The translations under genes and the position numbers were made by a program. A stretch of DNA of 64,000 bases from assembly GCF_900112135.1 (NCBI RefSeq), contig NZ_FOLC01000010.1:1-64000 (forward strand), read 5' to 3'. A model generated the notes under the pieces. It was not told where the DNA came from. It saw only the letters and a list, made by a program, of their open reading frames with translations, and ran no database searches. This DNA comes from Collimonas sp. OK412. GTDB lineage: Bacteria > Pseudomonadota > Gammaproteobacteria > Burkholderiales > Burkholderiaceae_D. Shown here piece by piece: positions 16,924 to 24,254 of this stretch; within the stretch, counting starts at the first letter, position 1, and each line of letters opens with the position of its first letter.

Positions 16924-17080
16924 GAGATTTCCTTTCAGAGTTGACCATCTTTAAACTACCCGTCAAGAGTAGCGTAAAAAGCATCAAAAATAGCGGCAAA
17001 ATTGTTAAAGATAGATAAAACCGATGCCGATTTTATCGACCGCGGCGCCGCCGGTTTGCATGAGCATCAGCCAGAAACGA

Positions 17081-17104
17081 CAACGGGACCCTGGGGTCCC
17101 GTTG
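17081..17104 (-). terminator. Hairpin downstream of the DUF3761-like gene
   Basis: Perfect 10-bp GC-rich arms (17081-17090, 17095-17104) around a 4-base loop, 10 bases past the stop of the gene at 17115-17621. The following minus-strand sequence is only moderately T-rich, so termination strength is uncertain. Confidence 0.55.
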
Positions 17105-17114
17105 CAGTCAGCTA

Positions 17115-17621
17115 TCAGCTGCAAGCTTTGCCGTGGTCGGCATGGTTGCCTGCCGCCTTGGCTTCCGCTTCCGTCATGTAAGAACCGGCCTTGGTCTTGC
17201 CGTAGTATTTGGTGCCTTCGCAGTGATATACCTTGCTGGCGCTGTTGACCCAGACCTTGCCTGCGCCGCCGCCCGCTGCAGGAGCGGTAGCTGCGACGAC
17301 AGGTTTGGCTGGCGCCATCGGGGTTGCTGCCGGAGCAGCCGGAGCTGCTGCTTTAGCGGCAGCAGGGGCTGGCGCTGCCGGGGCGGCTGCGGCTGGAGCC
17401 GGAGCGGCGGCAGGTGCGGCTGCTGCCGGTGCAGCGGAATACCATTCTTTTACGCCCTTATGGCCGGCGCAAGCGCCTTTCTTGGTAGCGTTGGAAGAAT
17501 AGCTGCCGTCCTTGCACATGCCGGTAGTGCCGGCTGGCGCTGCTGCCGGGGCTTGGGCAAAGCTGGCTGCCGAAGTCAGTAAGGCTGCTGCCACTGCTGC
17601 TGAAATAAACAATGCTTTCAT
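17115..17621 (-). CDS. Secreted DUF3761-like protein with Ala/Pro-rich linker
   Basis: A 168-residue exported protein. Signal peptide MKALFISAAVAAALLTSAASFAQ; then a short Cys-bearing domain CKDGSYSSNATKKGACAGHKGV (about 37-58; written in part) typical of DUF3761; then an Ala/Pro-rich linker of roughly 55 residues; then a second small domain, VWVNSASKVYHCEGTKYYG, ending HADHGKACS with two more Cys. The two cysteine-bearing domains joined by a flexible linker suggest a periplasmic or cell-surface protein; function unknown. The ATG at 17621 is chosen because GGAG sits 9 bases upstream and the signal peptide begins there; upstream in-frame ATGs at 17633 and 17672 lack one. Confidence 0.75.
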   Translation of the reverse strand: MKALFISAAVAAALLTSAASFAQAPAAAPAGTTGMCKDGSYSSNATKKGACAGHKGVKEWYSAAPAAAAPAAAPAPAAAAPAAPAPAAAKAAAPAAPAATPMAPAKPVVAATAPAAGGGAGKVWVNSASKVYHCEGTKYYGKTKAGSYMTEAEAKAAGNHADHGKACS

Positions 17622-17969
17622 TTTGTTCTCCATGGAGTAAGTGAAACTCATGTGGCCGTTCAGCTGGCGCACCTTATTGTCAATCTATGTATCTATCCGT
17701 CTACCGCAGCACGACTAAGCAATGTTGTGCGCCGCACCTGGCAATATGACCGAGGTAGGTGTTAAACGCCGCCGGATTGGATATGGCTGACACGGTTATC
17801 GATACAATTGAAAACAATTGTGATATTTCTACCGCATGCCCTTGATCCATGCATTTCGATGCATTTAAGGAAATATTCGATTGGCCGGGTAAATACTCGG
17901 TTTTTCGTTACTTGAATGTCAATCGGAACCTGGGTGCATGCGCGGGCCGACATGGCCCGCGCATGCAGG
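17622..17969. other. Intergenic region with small palindrome
   Basis: No coding frame is convincing here. It holds a 7-4-7 palindrome (ACAATTG at 17804-17810, CAATTGT at 17815-17821), which could be an operator for the DUF3761-like gene upstream region, and the strong hairpin at 17936-17966. Confidence 0.4.
17936..17966 (-). terminator. Strong GC hairpin after the beta-barrel gene
   Basis: Perfect 13-bp arms (17936-17948, 17954-17966) with a 5-base loop begin 3 bases beyond the stop of the gene at 17970-18995. There is no U-run, so it may stabilise the transcript end or act with Rho rather than as an intrinsic terminator. Confidence 0.6.
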
Positions 17970-18995
17970 CTAGAACGAGTAACGCAGGCCCAGGGTTGCG
18001 GTATAGCGTGGTGCAAGCTGCACGCCGTTGACCTTCTGGTAGACCGGCAATTGCACAAAACCGTACAGCGAGACTTGCTGGCTGACCGGAACCGATATTC
18101 CCGGGCTGAGATAGACCAGGGTGCCGCCGGTGCTGACGGTGTCCGCATCGGCGCCGGTATCGTGCAGCACACGCCGTACATTCAGCTGGATTTGCGGCGT
18201 GAAAGCAGCATTGCCCATGTAGCGCAGGCCGAGGTTCAGGTTGGCGCCGTCGCCAGGGCGGTAATGATCGCTGGAATTCAGCGCTTTCTGCACGATGCCC
18301 TGGACAAAATAATCCCAATTCTGGCTCAGCGTATCCATGTAATAGGCACCCAGGATGGCGTCGGTGGTGCCGGTGCCTGGCTGCAGGCCGCGGTCGATAG
18401 GGACCGGGCCTGGCGCGCTGGGGTCGCTGGACATGGCGGTGTCGGTATGGCTGCCGGTTGGCAGTTTCAGGCCGAACATGACGCCGAAATTGTGTTCCGG
18501 CATGAAGCCCTGGTAACGGCCGATGAGCTTGAGGTCGCCGATGCTGGAAGTCCTTGAATCGTACTGGCCGCCGCCATCCCCGGGCGTGACGCCATCCGAG
18601 GCGGTGCCTAGCGTGCTGTGGCTGCGCATGATGTAGGGCAGTTGCAGGTTGATGCCCCAGTCCGGATTGATGCTGTAGTCGAGGCCCAGCGTCAGGTAAT
18701 TGTTGCGGGTATATTTTTCGACTTCTTGCGGATCGCCGTTATTGGAAATCCGGCTGGCGGCGCCGGGCGAAATCGTGCTGTTGCCGCTGCGCAGCTGGTT
18801 CTGGTTCAGGTAATCGTAGCGGATATCCAGTTTGAACCCGGAAGCGTTGCCGATGCCGAGGTTGTCCCAGTCTGAGCTGAGGGTGCAGCCGCAACTGGCG
18901 CAGGCCAGGGCTGCATGGGGAAACAGTGCAATGACAGAAAGCGCGGCAAACGGCAGTATTGCGGGCCGGATGCGGCGGCGTGATGGCGTAGCCAT
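17970..18995 (-). CDS. Putative outer-membrane beta-barrel with N-terminal CASCGC motif
   Basis: A 341-residue exported protein: basic n-region and signal peptide (RRRIRPAILPFAALSVIALFPHAALA), then CASCGC straight after the cleavage site, then strand-like repeats (LDIRYDYLN, YLTLGLDYSI, WGINLQLPY, VMFGLKLPTGSH) and a C-terminal LGLRYSF suited to BAM recognition. It resembles the MetA/phenol-degradation-like transporter barrels. The CASCGC cluster at the mature N-terminus could bind metal or form disulfides. The ATG at 18995 is preceded by AAGGAA; 19025 is an alternative. Upstream on the same strand is a DUF2946 gene, and such pairs often sit in copper-related loci. Metal handling here is inference. 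Confidence 0.7.
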   Translation of the reverse strand: MATPSRRRIRPAILPFAALSVIALFPHAALACASCGCTLSSDWDNLGIGNASGFKLDIRYDYLNQNQLRSGNSTISPGAASRISNNGDPQEVEKYTRNNYLTLGLDYSINPDWGINLQLPYIMRSHSTLGTASDGVTPGDGGGQYDSRTSSIGDLKLIGRYQGFMPEHNFGVMFGLKLPTGSHTDTAMSSDPSAPGPVPIDRGLQPGTGTTDAILGAYYMDTLSQNWDYFVQGIVQKALNSSDHYRPGDGANLNLGLRYMGNAAFTPQIQLNVRRVLHDTGADADTVSTGGTLVYLSPGISVPVSQQVSLYGFVQLPVYQKVNGVQLAPRYTATLGLRYSF

Positions 18996-19061
18996 GGTAT
19001 TCCTTGAGTAAGTTGTAAGGCGCAAACTCCCCGCGATGGGAGTTTGCGTTAGCAGACAAAA

Positions 19062-19427
19062 TCAAGAAAAGGCCGGCGGCCCGCGTGATTGCGGATTGAG
19101 CCAGATGGCGCTGGCGTGCAGAGCGGATATGGCTGGCGCCAGGTCGACGCTGGCGCTGGCTGGGGCCTGCCATAAGCCCAGGCTGGGCGGCAAGCCGACA
19201 TCGGTCGCGTGGATGAAGCACAGCAGGCAGTGGCCCTGGTGGTCCTGGTCTGGCGCCGGGTTGTCCGAGCCGGGGGCCTTGACATGGCCAGCCGTGCTGC
19301 ATAGCTCGCCCAGCCCCGGCGGCTGGCCGTGGGCAGCCGGCAGCAGCTGCGCCACGCTTGGCAGCAATGCTGCAAACATGGCCAGGCAGACGGCTAGCTG
19401 ACGCAATGGACGGGGCAGGCGGAACAT
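19062..19427 (-). CDS. DUF2946-family protein
   Basis: A 121-residue protein with an N-terminal membrane helix or signal peptide (LRQLAVCLAMFAALLPSVAQ) followed by the DUF2946 marks: a CLLCFIHA segment with Cys and His, and the proline-bearing C-terminus RGPPAFS. The family occurs in proteobacterial copper-associated loci, upstream of TonB receptors or barrel proteins, and its His/Cys residues may bind metal. It starts at ATG 19427; the upstream frame to 19502 adds arginine-rich sequence. The next gene on the strand, the CASCGC barrel, begins 66 bases after its stop, so the two probably form an operon. Confidence 0.78.
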   Translation of the reverse strand: MFRLPRPLRQLAVCLAMFAALLPSVAQLLPAAHGQPPGLGELCSTAGHVKAPGSDNPAPDQDHQGHCLLCFIHATDVGLPPSLGLWQAPASASVDLAPAISALHASAIWLNPQSRGPPAFS

Positions 19428-19526
19428 AGAGCGGCACGGGTAAGCTGTTCGCCGAAATGGCAAACTTAGCCGTATGGTAGCGCCCCGCCAAGGCCGCAGC
19501 AAGTCGGGTAAACCCTATTGGTGGTC

Positions 19527-21143
19527 CTAGGCCTCGGGATGCAGGTCGACCTTGAACAAATCCTTGCCATCGACGTTGTGCAGGGACACCGTCATGACCT
19601 TGCTCTTGGCGTCGATCTTGCCGATGCCGAAAAATTGCAGCAGTTCGCTGGGCGGACGGTTCTGCTTCATGTCGCTGGGAATGCTGACATAACGCACGTC
19701 GGGACCGAAGGTGCGGTCGATTTCGCCCGGGCCGAACGTGCCGGCATGCAGCGGGCCGCCGACGAATTCCCAGAACGGCTTGAAGTCGGTGAAACTGGCT
19801 TTCTCAGGCAGATAGCAAGTGGCCGAGGCGTAATGCACGTCGGCGGTGACCCACACCACGTTCTTGATATCGTGCTGCTTGATGAACTTGAGCAGGTCGG
19901 CCACTTCCAGTTCGCGTCCGCTCGGCTTGCCGTGATCGTTGTTGGCCCATGCTTCGAAAGTGCCTTGCGGCACATCCGGGTTGAGGTCCGGCACCACGAT
20001 GGAGATCGGCATGTCGCTGGCGATCACTTTCCAGGTCGAGCGCGAACGCAGCAAAGCCTGCTTGATCCAGCGCAATTGCGCCGCGCCGAGGAAGGCGGCG
20101 TCCTGGGTCAGCGCGCTCTGGCGGTTCGGCGAGTTGGCGCCGCGGTAGCTGCGTTCGTCCAGCATGAACACTTCCAGCAGCGGACCGTAGTTGAACATGC
20201 GATAGACCCGTTCGGGATCGCTGGGCTCGATCCGGTACGGGTTGTATTCGAACATCGCACGCTTGGCGTTGATTGCCAGGGTCGACAGGTCGCGCTCCTG
20301 GTAGCGTTTTTCCGCCGCGCCGATTTTCTGGCCCGGATACCAGTTGTTGCGTACTTCATGGTCGTCCCATTGCACCAGGAACGGCACTTCCGCGGCGAAG
20401 CGGAGCTTGTTGGCGTCCAGCAGGTTATAGGCGAAATTGCCGCGATAGTCGTCCAGCGTTTCCGCCACCTTGGACTTGGCCGGCGTCACCAGGTTTTGCC
20501 AGAGCGTGCCGTCGTCCAGCTTGACTTCCTTTTCGATGATGCCGTCGGCATAGATCTGGTCGCCGGAATGGATGAAGAAATCGGGTTTGAAGCGGCGCAT
20601 CGTTTCATAGATCCGGTAGCCGCCCCAGGCCTCGTTGATGCCCCATCCCTGGCCGGCTTCATCGCCGGAGAAGGCGAAAGTGATGTCGCGCTCGGCGCCG
20701 CCGGGGATCAGCAGGCTGCCGCTCAGCGGCTCGCTGTAGACCGAGGGATTCTGGATGTCCTGGAAACGCACGCGGTAAAAAACGGTTTGTCCGCTGGGCA
20801 AGCCGCTGAGGTCGACCCGGGCCGAGAAGTCGCTGCTGGACAGGGCCAGCGGCCCTTGCACCGTAAGCGCATCGCGGAAATTTTCATTCGATGCGTACTC
20901 CACCACCATGCGCGAGGGGCGGTCGGCGCGGCTCCAGATGATTGCCTTGTCGCGCGTAATGTCGCCGCTCATCACGCCGCTGGGCAGTTGCGGCCGCAGC
21001 TTGTCCGAGGTAACCAGGGCTGGCGCGCCGCCCTGCGCCATGACGCTGTGCAGCGGTGCGCCGGTCAGCAGCACGCCGGCGCCGGCAGTCATTTTGCGCA
21101 GGAAATTCCGGCGTCTGGAGGTAGGAGTGTTGTGGCTGGACAT
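19527..21143 (-). CDS. phoD: PhoD-type alkaline phosphatase/phosphodiesterase (Tat-exported)
   Basis: A 538-residue secreted phosphatase. The N-terminus SRRRNFLRKMTAGAGVLL is a Tat signal (twin Arg at 10-11). An N-terminal PhoD_N beta domain is followed by the metallophosphatase core: FSGDEAG, PDFFIHSGDQIYADG, VQWDDHEVRNNW and, near the C-terminus, TADVHYASA, giving the Fe/Ca ligands. It likely releases phosphate from phosphodiesters or phosphomonoesters in the periplasm or outside. Full length for the family. It stands between the DUF2946 gene and the YceI operon, with a minus-strand terminator (21233-21263) just upstream. No clear Pho box was identified. Confidence 0.9.
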   Translation of the reverse strand: MSSHNTPTSRRRNFLRKMTAGAGVLLTGAPLHSVMAQGGAPALVTSDKLRPQLPSGVMSGDITRDKAIIWSRADRPSRMVVEYASNENFRDALTVQGPLALSSSDFSARVDLSGLPSGQTVFYRVRFQDIQNPSVYSEPLSGSLLIPGGAERDITFAFSGDEAGQGWGINEAWGGYRIYETMRRFKPDFFIHSGDQIYADGIIEKEVKLDDGTLWQNLVTPAKSKVAETLDDYRGNFAYNLLDANKLRFAAEVPFLVQWDDHEVRNNWYPGQKIGAAEKRYQERDLSTLAINAKRAMFEYNPYRIEPSDPERVYRMFNYGPLLEVFMLDERSYRGANSPNRQSALTQDAAFLGAAQLRWIKQALLRSRSTWKVIASDMPISIVVPDLNPDVPQGTFEAWANNDHGKPSGRELEVADLLKFIKQHDIKNVVWVTADVHYASATCYLPEKASFTDFKPFWEFVGGPLHAGTFGPGEIDRTFGPDVRYVSIPSDMKQNRPPSELLQFFGIGKIDAKSKVMTVSLHNVDGKDLFKVDLHPEA

Positions 21144-21232
21144 GGCGTGCTCCGCGAAATGGAAAGCGAAGCGAAGATTTTATCGAGTTTGTATTACAGG
21201 ACGATGAATTGCCTGTCCCCGGCCCGGAAATG

Positions 21233-21263
21233 AAAAAAGCCGAGCGGCATGTCGCCGCTCGGC
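21233..21263 (-). terminator. Rho-independent terminator of the YceI operon
   Basis: Perfect 10-bp arms (21239-21248, 21254-21263), 5-base loop, followed on the minus strand by a run of six U, 33 bases past the stop of the second YceI gene. Confidence 0.88.
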
Positions 21264-21295
21264 CTTGTGTCAGGCAGCTGCCGGCTGTAACCGGA

Positions 21296-21868
21296 TCAGT
21301 TGCTTTTGATGCCTTCGACCTGGATCGCCAGCTTCACTTCCGGCGAGAACATCGGCAAGCCGTAGGTGATGCCGAAGTCGCTGCGGTTGAAGGAGGCGCT
21401 TGCATCGGCGCCGCAGACTTCGCGCTTGAGCATCGGATGCTGGATGCACTTGAAAGAATTGATGGTCAGCGTGACCGGCTTGGTGACGCCGTGCAGGGTC
21501 AGTTCGCCGTCGATCGCGACCGGCTTGTCGCCGTCGAATTTCACCGATGTGCCTTTGTAGGTCACCTCAGGGTATTTCTTGACGTCGAATATGTCAGGGC
21601 TGGATGCATGTTCGTTCATCTTTGCCTGGCCGAAATCGATGGAACTTGCATCGATGCGGATATCGATGGAGCCGGTCTTGGCGGCACGGTCCAGCGTCAC
21701 GCTGCCGCTGGTCTTTTCGAATTTGCCGCGCCAGAAGGAGATTCCCATATGGTCAGCGGTGAAGCTCGGATAGGTATGGTTGGGGTCGATGGTGTAAGTA
21801 TCGACCGTTGCGAATGCACTGGCTGCGCTGGCCGCCAGCAGAGCGGCGATGATGAGTTTCAGTTTCAT
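21296..21868 (-). CDS. YceI-family periplasmic protein (second copy)
   Basis: A 190-residue lipocalin-like protein with a signal peptide ([20 protein letters not shown]). The mature start [21 protein letters not shown] is characteristic of YceI, whose barrel binds an isoprenoid or amide ligand. Two Cys (KCIQH, REVCGAD) may form a disulfide. It is the last gene of a cytochrome b561-YceI-YceI run; YceI proteins are commonly paired with b561 and thought to ferry quinone-like lipids. It differs clearly from the first YceI copy, so this is not a recent duplicate. Confidence 0.9.
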   Translation of the reverse strand: MKLKLIIAALLAASAASAFATVDTYTIDPNHTYPSFTADHMGISFWRGKFEKTSGSVTLDRAAKTGSIDIRIDASSIDFGQAKMNEHASSPDIFDVKKYPEVTYKGTSVKFDGDKPVAIDGELTLHGVTKPVTLTINSFKCIQHPMLKREVCGADASASFNRSDFGITYGLPMFSPEVKLAIQVEGIKSN

Positions 21869-21908
21869 TGTTGATTGTCCTTTTGTTTTGAAGAGAAAAA
21901 ATACCGAG

Positions 21909-22481
21909 TTAGTTCGTTACGAGGTGAAACTTGATGACGATTTCGTCTGCCACCATGCTGGTGTCTTTCCATTCGCCTTCACCGATGTTATAGGTGAGGC
22001 GCTTGATCGGCAGGTTGCCGTCGAAGACTTGCGCGCCGCCTTCTTTCTTGACGCTCAGGGGGAAGCTGACGTCGGTGGTCTTGCCCTTGATGGTCAGCTT
22101 GCCGGCGACGTCGTACTTGCTGCCGGCAGGCGCGCCGGCGCTGGCTTTGATCGAGCTGGCGACAAAGCTGGCCTTGGCGAATTGCGCGGCGTTGAACCAT
22201 TCTTTCTTCAGCACTTCCTTATTGTATTCAGGATCGCCCAGGTCGAAGCTCGGGATCGAGATGTCGACGCTGGCTTTGGCAGCTGCGGGCTGGGCGCTGT
22301 CGAAATCGATCTGCGCCGTGAATTGCTTGAACTTGGCTTCCACCGGCACGTTCATTTGCTTGAACACGATGGTGACATTGCTCTTGGCCAGGTCCGGTTT
22401 CAGGGGAGCGGCGACGGCCGGCCAGCTGGCGCCGATGGCGAGCAGGCCGATAGCGGTGGTGCGTAACAGGAAACGGGTCAT
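21909..22481 (-). CDS. YceI-family periplasmic protein (first copy)
   Basis: A 190-residue exported protein: signal peptide [20 protein letters not shown], then the YceI barrel ([39 protein letters not shown]). ATG at 22481 is chosen because it starts the signal peptide; an open frame continues upstream to 22802 but overlaps the cytochrome gene. It lies 29 bases after the cytochrome b561 stop and 40 bases before the second YceI gene, so the three genes look like one operon. Confidence 0.9.
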   Translation of the reverse strand: MTRFLLRTTAIGLLAIGASWPAVAAPLKPDLAKSNVTIVFKQMNVPVEAKFKQFTAQIDFDSAQPAAAKASVDISIPSFDLGDPEYNKEVLKKEWFNAAQFAKASFVASSIKASAGAPAGSKYDVAGKLTIKGKTTDVSFPLSVKKEGGAQVFDGNLPIKRLTYNIGEGEWKDTSMVADEIVIKFHLVTN

Positions 22482-22510
22482 GGAATATTCCTTGTGATGG
22501 AGAGGGATGT

Positions 22511-23035
22511 TCAGGGCAGCATGCGTTTCAGCACGCCGTCGCGATCGATGAAATGGTGCTTGAGCGCCGCCAGCACATGCAGCGAGACGGCGCCCAGCAT
22601 GATCATGTTGAGTGTGTAGTGGACCAGCTTCAGGATCGGTTTCAGGTCCGGATTCGGCGCTATCAGCACCGGCATCGGGAACAAGCCGAGATAAGTCACC
22701 GGCACGCCGGCCGCCAGGCTGTAGAAATAACCCGAGATCGGCACCGCAAAGATCAGCACATACAAAAGGATGTGGAGGCCGTGCGCGGCGCGCTGCTGCC
22801 ATGGCTGCATGCTGTCCGGATAAGGCGGCGCGCCTTGCGTTTTACGCCACAACAGGCGTATGCAAGCCAGGCCCAGCACGGTGACGCCCAGCCACTTGTG
22901 CCAGGAAAAATATTTCAGTTTGGTGGGGGTCAGGCCGGGGATGTCGACCATGGTCAGGCCGAGGGCAAAGGTGGCGACGATCAGGATGGCGACCAGCCAG
23001 TGCAGCACAATGGCGGGGGGTGTGTAGCGTTGCAT
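22511..23035 (-). CDS. Cytochrome b561 family protein
   Basis: A 174-residue four-helix membrane cytochrome. Heme-ligand candidates are the His in IVLHWLVA (helix 1), in FSWHKWLG (helix 2), and in LVHYTLNM and SLHVLAALKHHF (helices 3 and 4), the usual di-heme set. It should move electrons between quinol and periplasmic partners. First gene of the b561-YceI-YceI operon. Confidence 0.92.
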   Translation of the reverse strand: MQRYTPPAIVLHWLVAILIVATFALGLTMVDIPGLTPTKLKYFSWHKWLGVTVLGLACIRLLWRKTQGAPPYPDSMQPWQQRAAHGLHILLYVLIFAVPISGYFYSLAAGVPVTYLGLFPMPVLIAPNPDLKPILKLVHYTLNMIMLGAVSLHVLAALKHHFIDRDGVLKRMLP

Positions 23036-23265
23036 AAATATTGGTCGTGAATAAATTGATCAGAAGTCCGGAGACGCTACAGTACCGTGATATTTCACAT
23101 GACTGCCGCCTGCCCGGCTGAGACTCGTAAAGCTGCAATGAGTTTCACTCGCGCGATGACATTCTGCTAATTTATCAATCGATTCGCTATAGTATCGGAA
23201 ATTCTTGAATGCCGTTGCCGCAGGCCCGTGCACGGCCATGCTTATTGGCCCGCCGGGCCGTTCGC

Positions 23266-24252
23266 CTATCTGCGGCGGTAGATGCTTTCCTTGGATGGCG
23301 GGCCGTTGATGTCGTCCTGCGGTGCATAAAGTGAAATGGCGATCTTGCCGGGTTCCAGCGCCGGAGAAAGCTGCAGCCGGTCGACCCGCACGCCGGAGAT
23401 CACGCATTGGCTATCCGGGGCGACCCGCAGCCGAACCCGCGCATTGCTGCTGTCCAGTATCGACAGCCTGGCGCGGTTGCAGTTGATGGCGTCGACCGCG
23501 CTGGCGTAGATCGCCACCGGATCGCCCTGGTTGATCTCGGCGTAGGGCGAAGGCGTGGCGCTGGTTGGCAGCCATGCCCCGAGCGCCCATGACGGAATCG
23601 CCAACGGAGGCGGTGGCGGCGGTACGGCATCTGCCGCAGGCGTCATCGCCAGATCCGGCGGCACGCCCGGCGCCAGGCCAGGTTCCTGTGCCGCGGGCAT
23701 CGGCATCGGCGCGGCTTCCGCGGGCGATTCCGCAGGAGACTCCGAGACCGATGGCGGCGTTACCTGCTGGGCCTGGACCACATATGGCGCGGCGGCAAGC
23801 AGCGGTGCATGCGTGTCGGCCGGTGCGGGCGCCGCCAGCGCCGCTGGTTCCGCCGGCGCTCCTTGAGGGTTTGCCGCGGCGCTCGCGCCGAGCAAAGACG
23901 GCAGCAGTTCCATGACGGCCTGTTTCGGCATGGCGATCCGCAGCTGGGGCGTATCGACTACGCTTTGCACGTGCGATGTGCTCACCGCCCTGCCATCGAT
24001 GACTACGGTCAGGTCCTGTTCCAGCGCCGCGCCGCTGGCCGCCGCCATGCGCTGCTGGGCATCCTGGCTCAGCGTGATTTCGAGGGCGACCGAATCCGGA
24101 TTGGCGTTATAGGTATCCTTGATGGTCAGGCTGATTTCGGTGAAATCGCGCTGAGAGGAAAAGGCGATCTCTGCTGCGTGCGCCGCTGTAGCCGTGGCGA
24201 TCGCCAGTGCAGCGCATAGCGGGGCCGCCAATGTTTTCCAGCATGCTGGCAT
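23266..24252 (-). CDS. Periplasmic protein with SecD-P1-head-like domain and Pro/Ala-rich linker
   Basis: A 328-residue exported protein. Signal peptide (LAAPLCAALAIATATAAHA); an N-terminal domain (about 27-120) whose order of elements, EITLSQDAQQRMAAAS then LTVVIDGRAVSTSHVQ then LRIAMP, matches the P1 head fold of SecD (strand, helix, VVxDG, strand). Then a long Ala/Pro/Glu-rich linker (about 125-225) and a C-terminal domain (about 230-328) with two Cys in INCNRAR and SQCVISG. There is no membrane-channel part of SecD. It starts 2 bases after the stop of the SulP transporter gene on the same strand, so translation is probably coupled. The SecD likeness is by eye; function unknown. Confidence 0.65.
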   Translation of the reverse strand: MPACWKTLAAPLCAALAIATATAAHAAEIAFSSQRDFTEISLTIKDTYNANPDSVALEITLSQDAQQRMAAASGAALEQDLTVVIDGRAVSTSHVQSVVDTPQLRIAMPKQAVMELLPSLLGASAAANPQGAPAEPAALAAPAPADTHAPLLAAAPYVVQAQQVTPPSVSESPAESPAEAAPMPMPAAQEPGLAPGVPPDLAMTPAADAVPPPPPPLAIPSWALGAWLPTSATPSPYAEINQGDPVAIYASAVDAINCNRARLSILDSSNARVRLRVAPDSQCVISGVRVDRLQLSPALEPGKIAISLYAPQDDINGPPSKESIYRRR

Positions 24253-24254
24253 GG

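Noticed and set aside
19518-21233. Plus-strand open frame opposite phoD
   Set aside because: Mirror of a clear PhoD gene with Tat signal and metal motifs.
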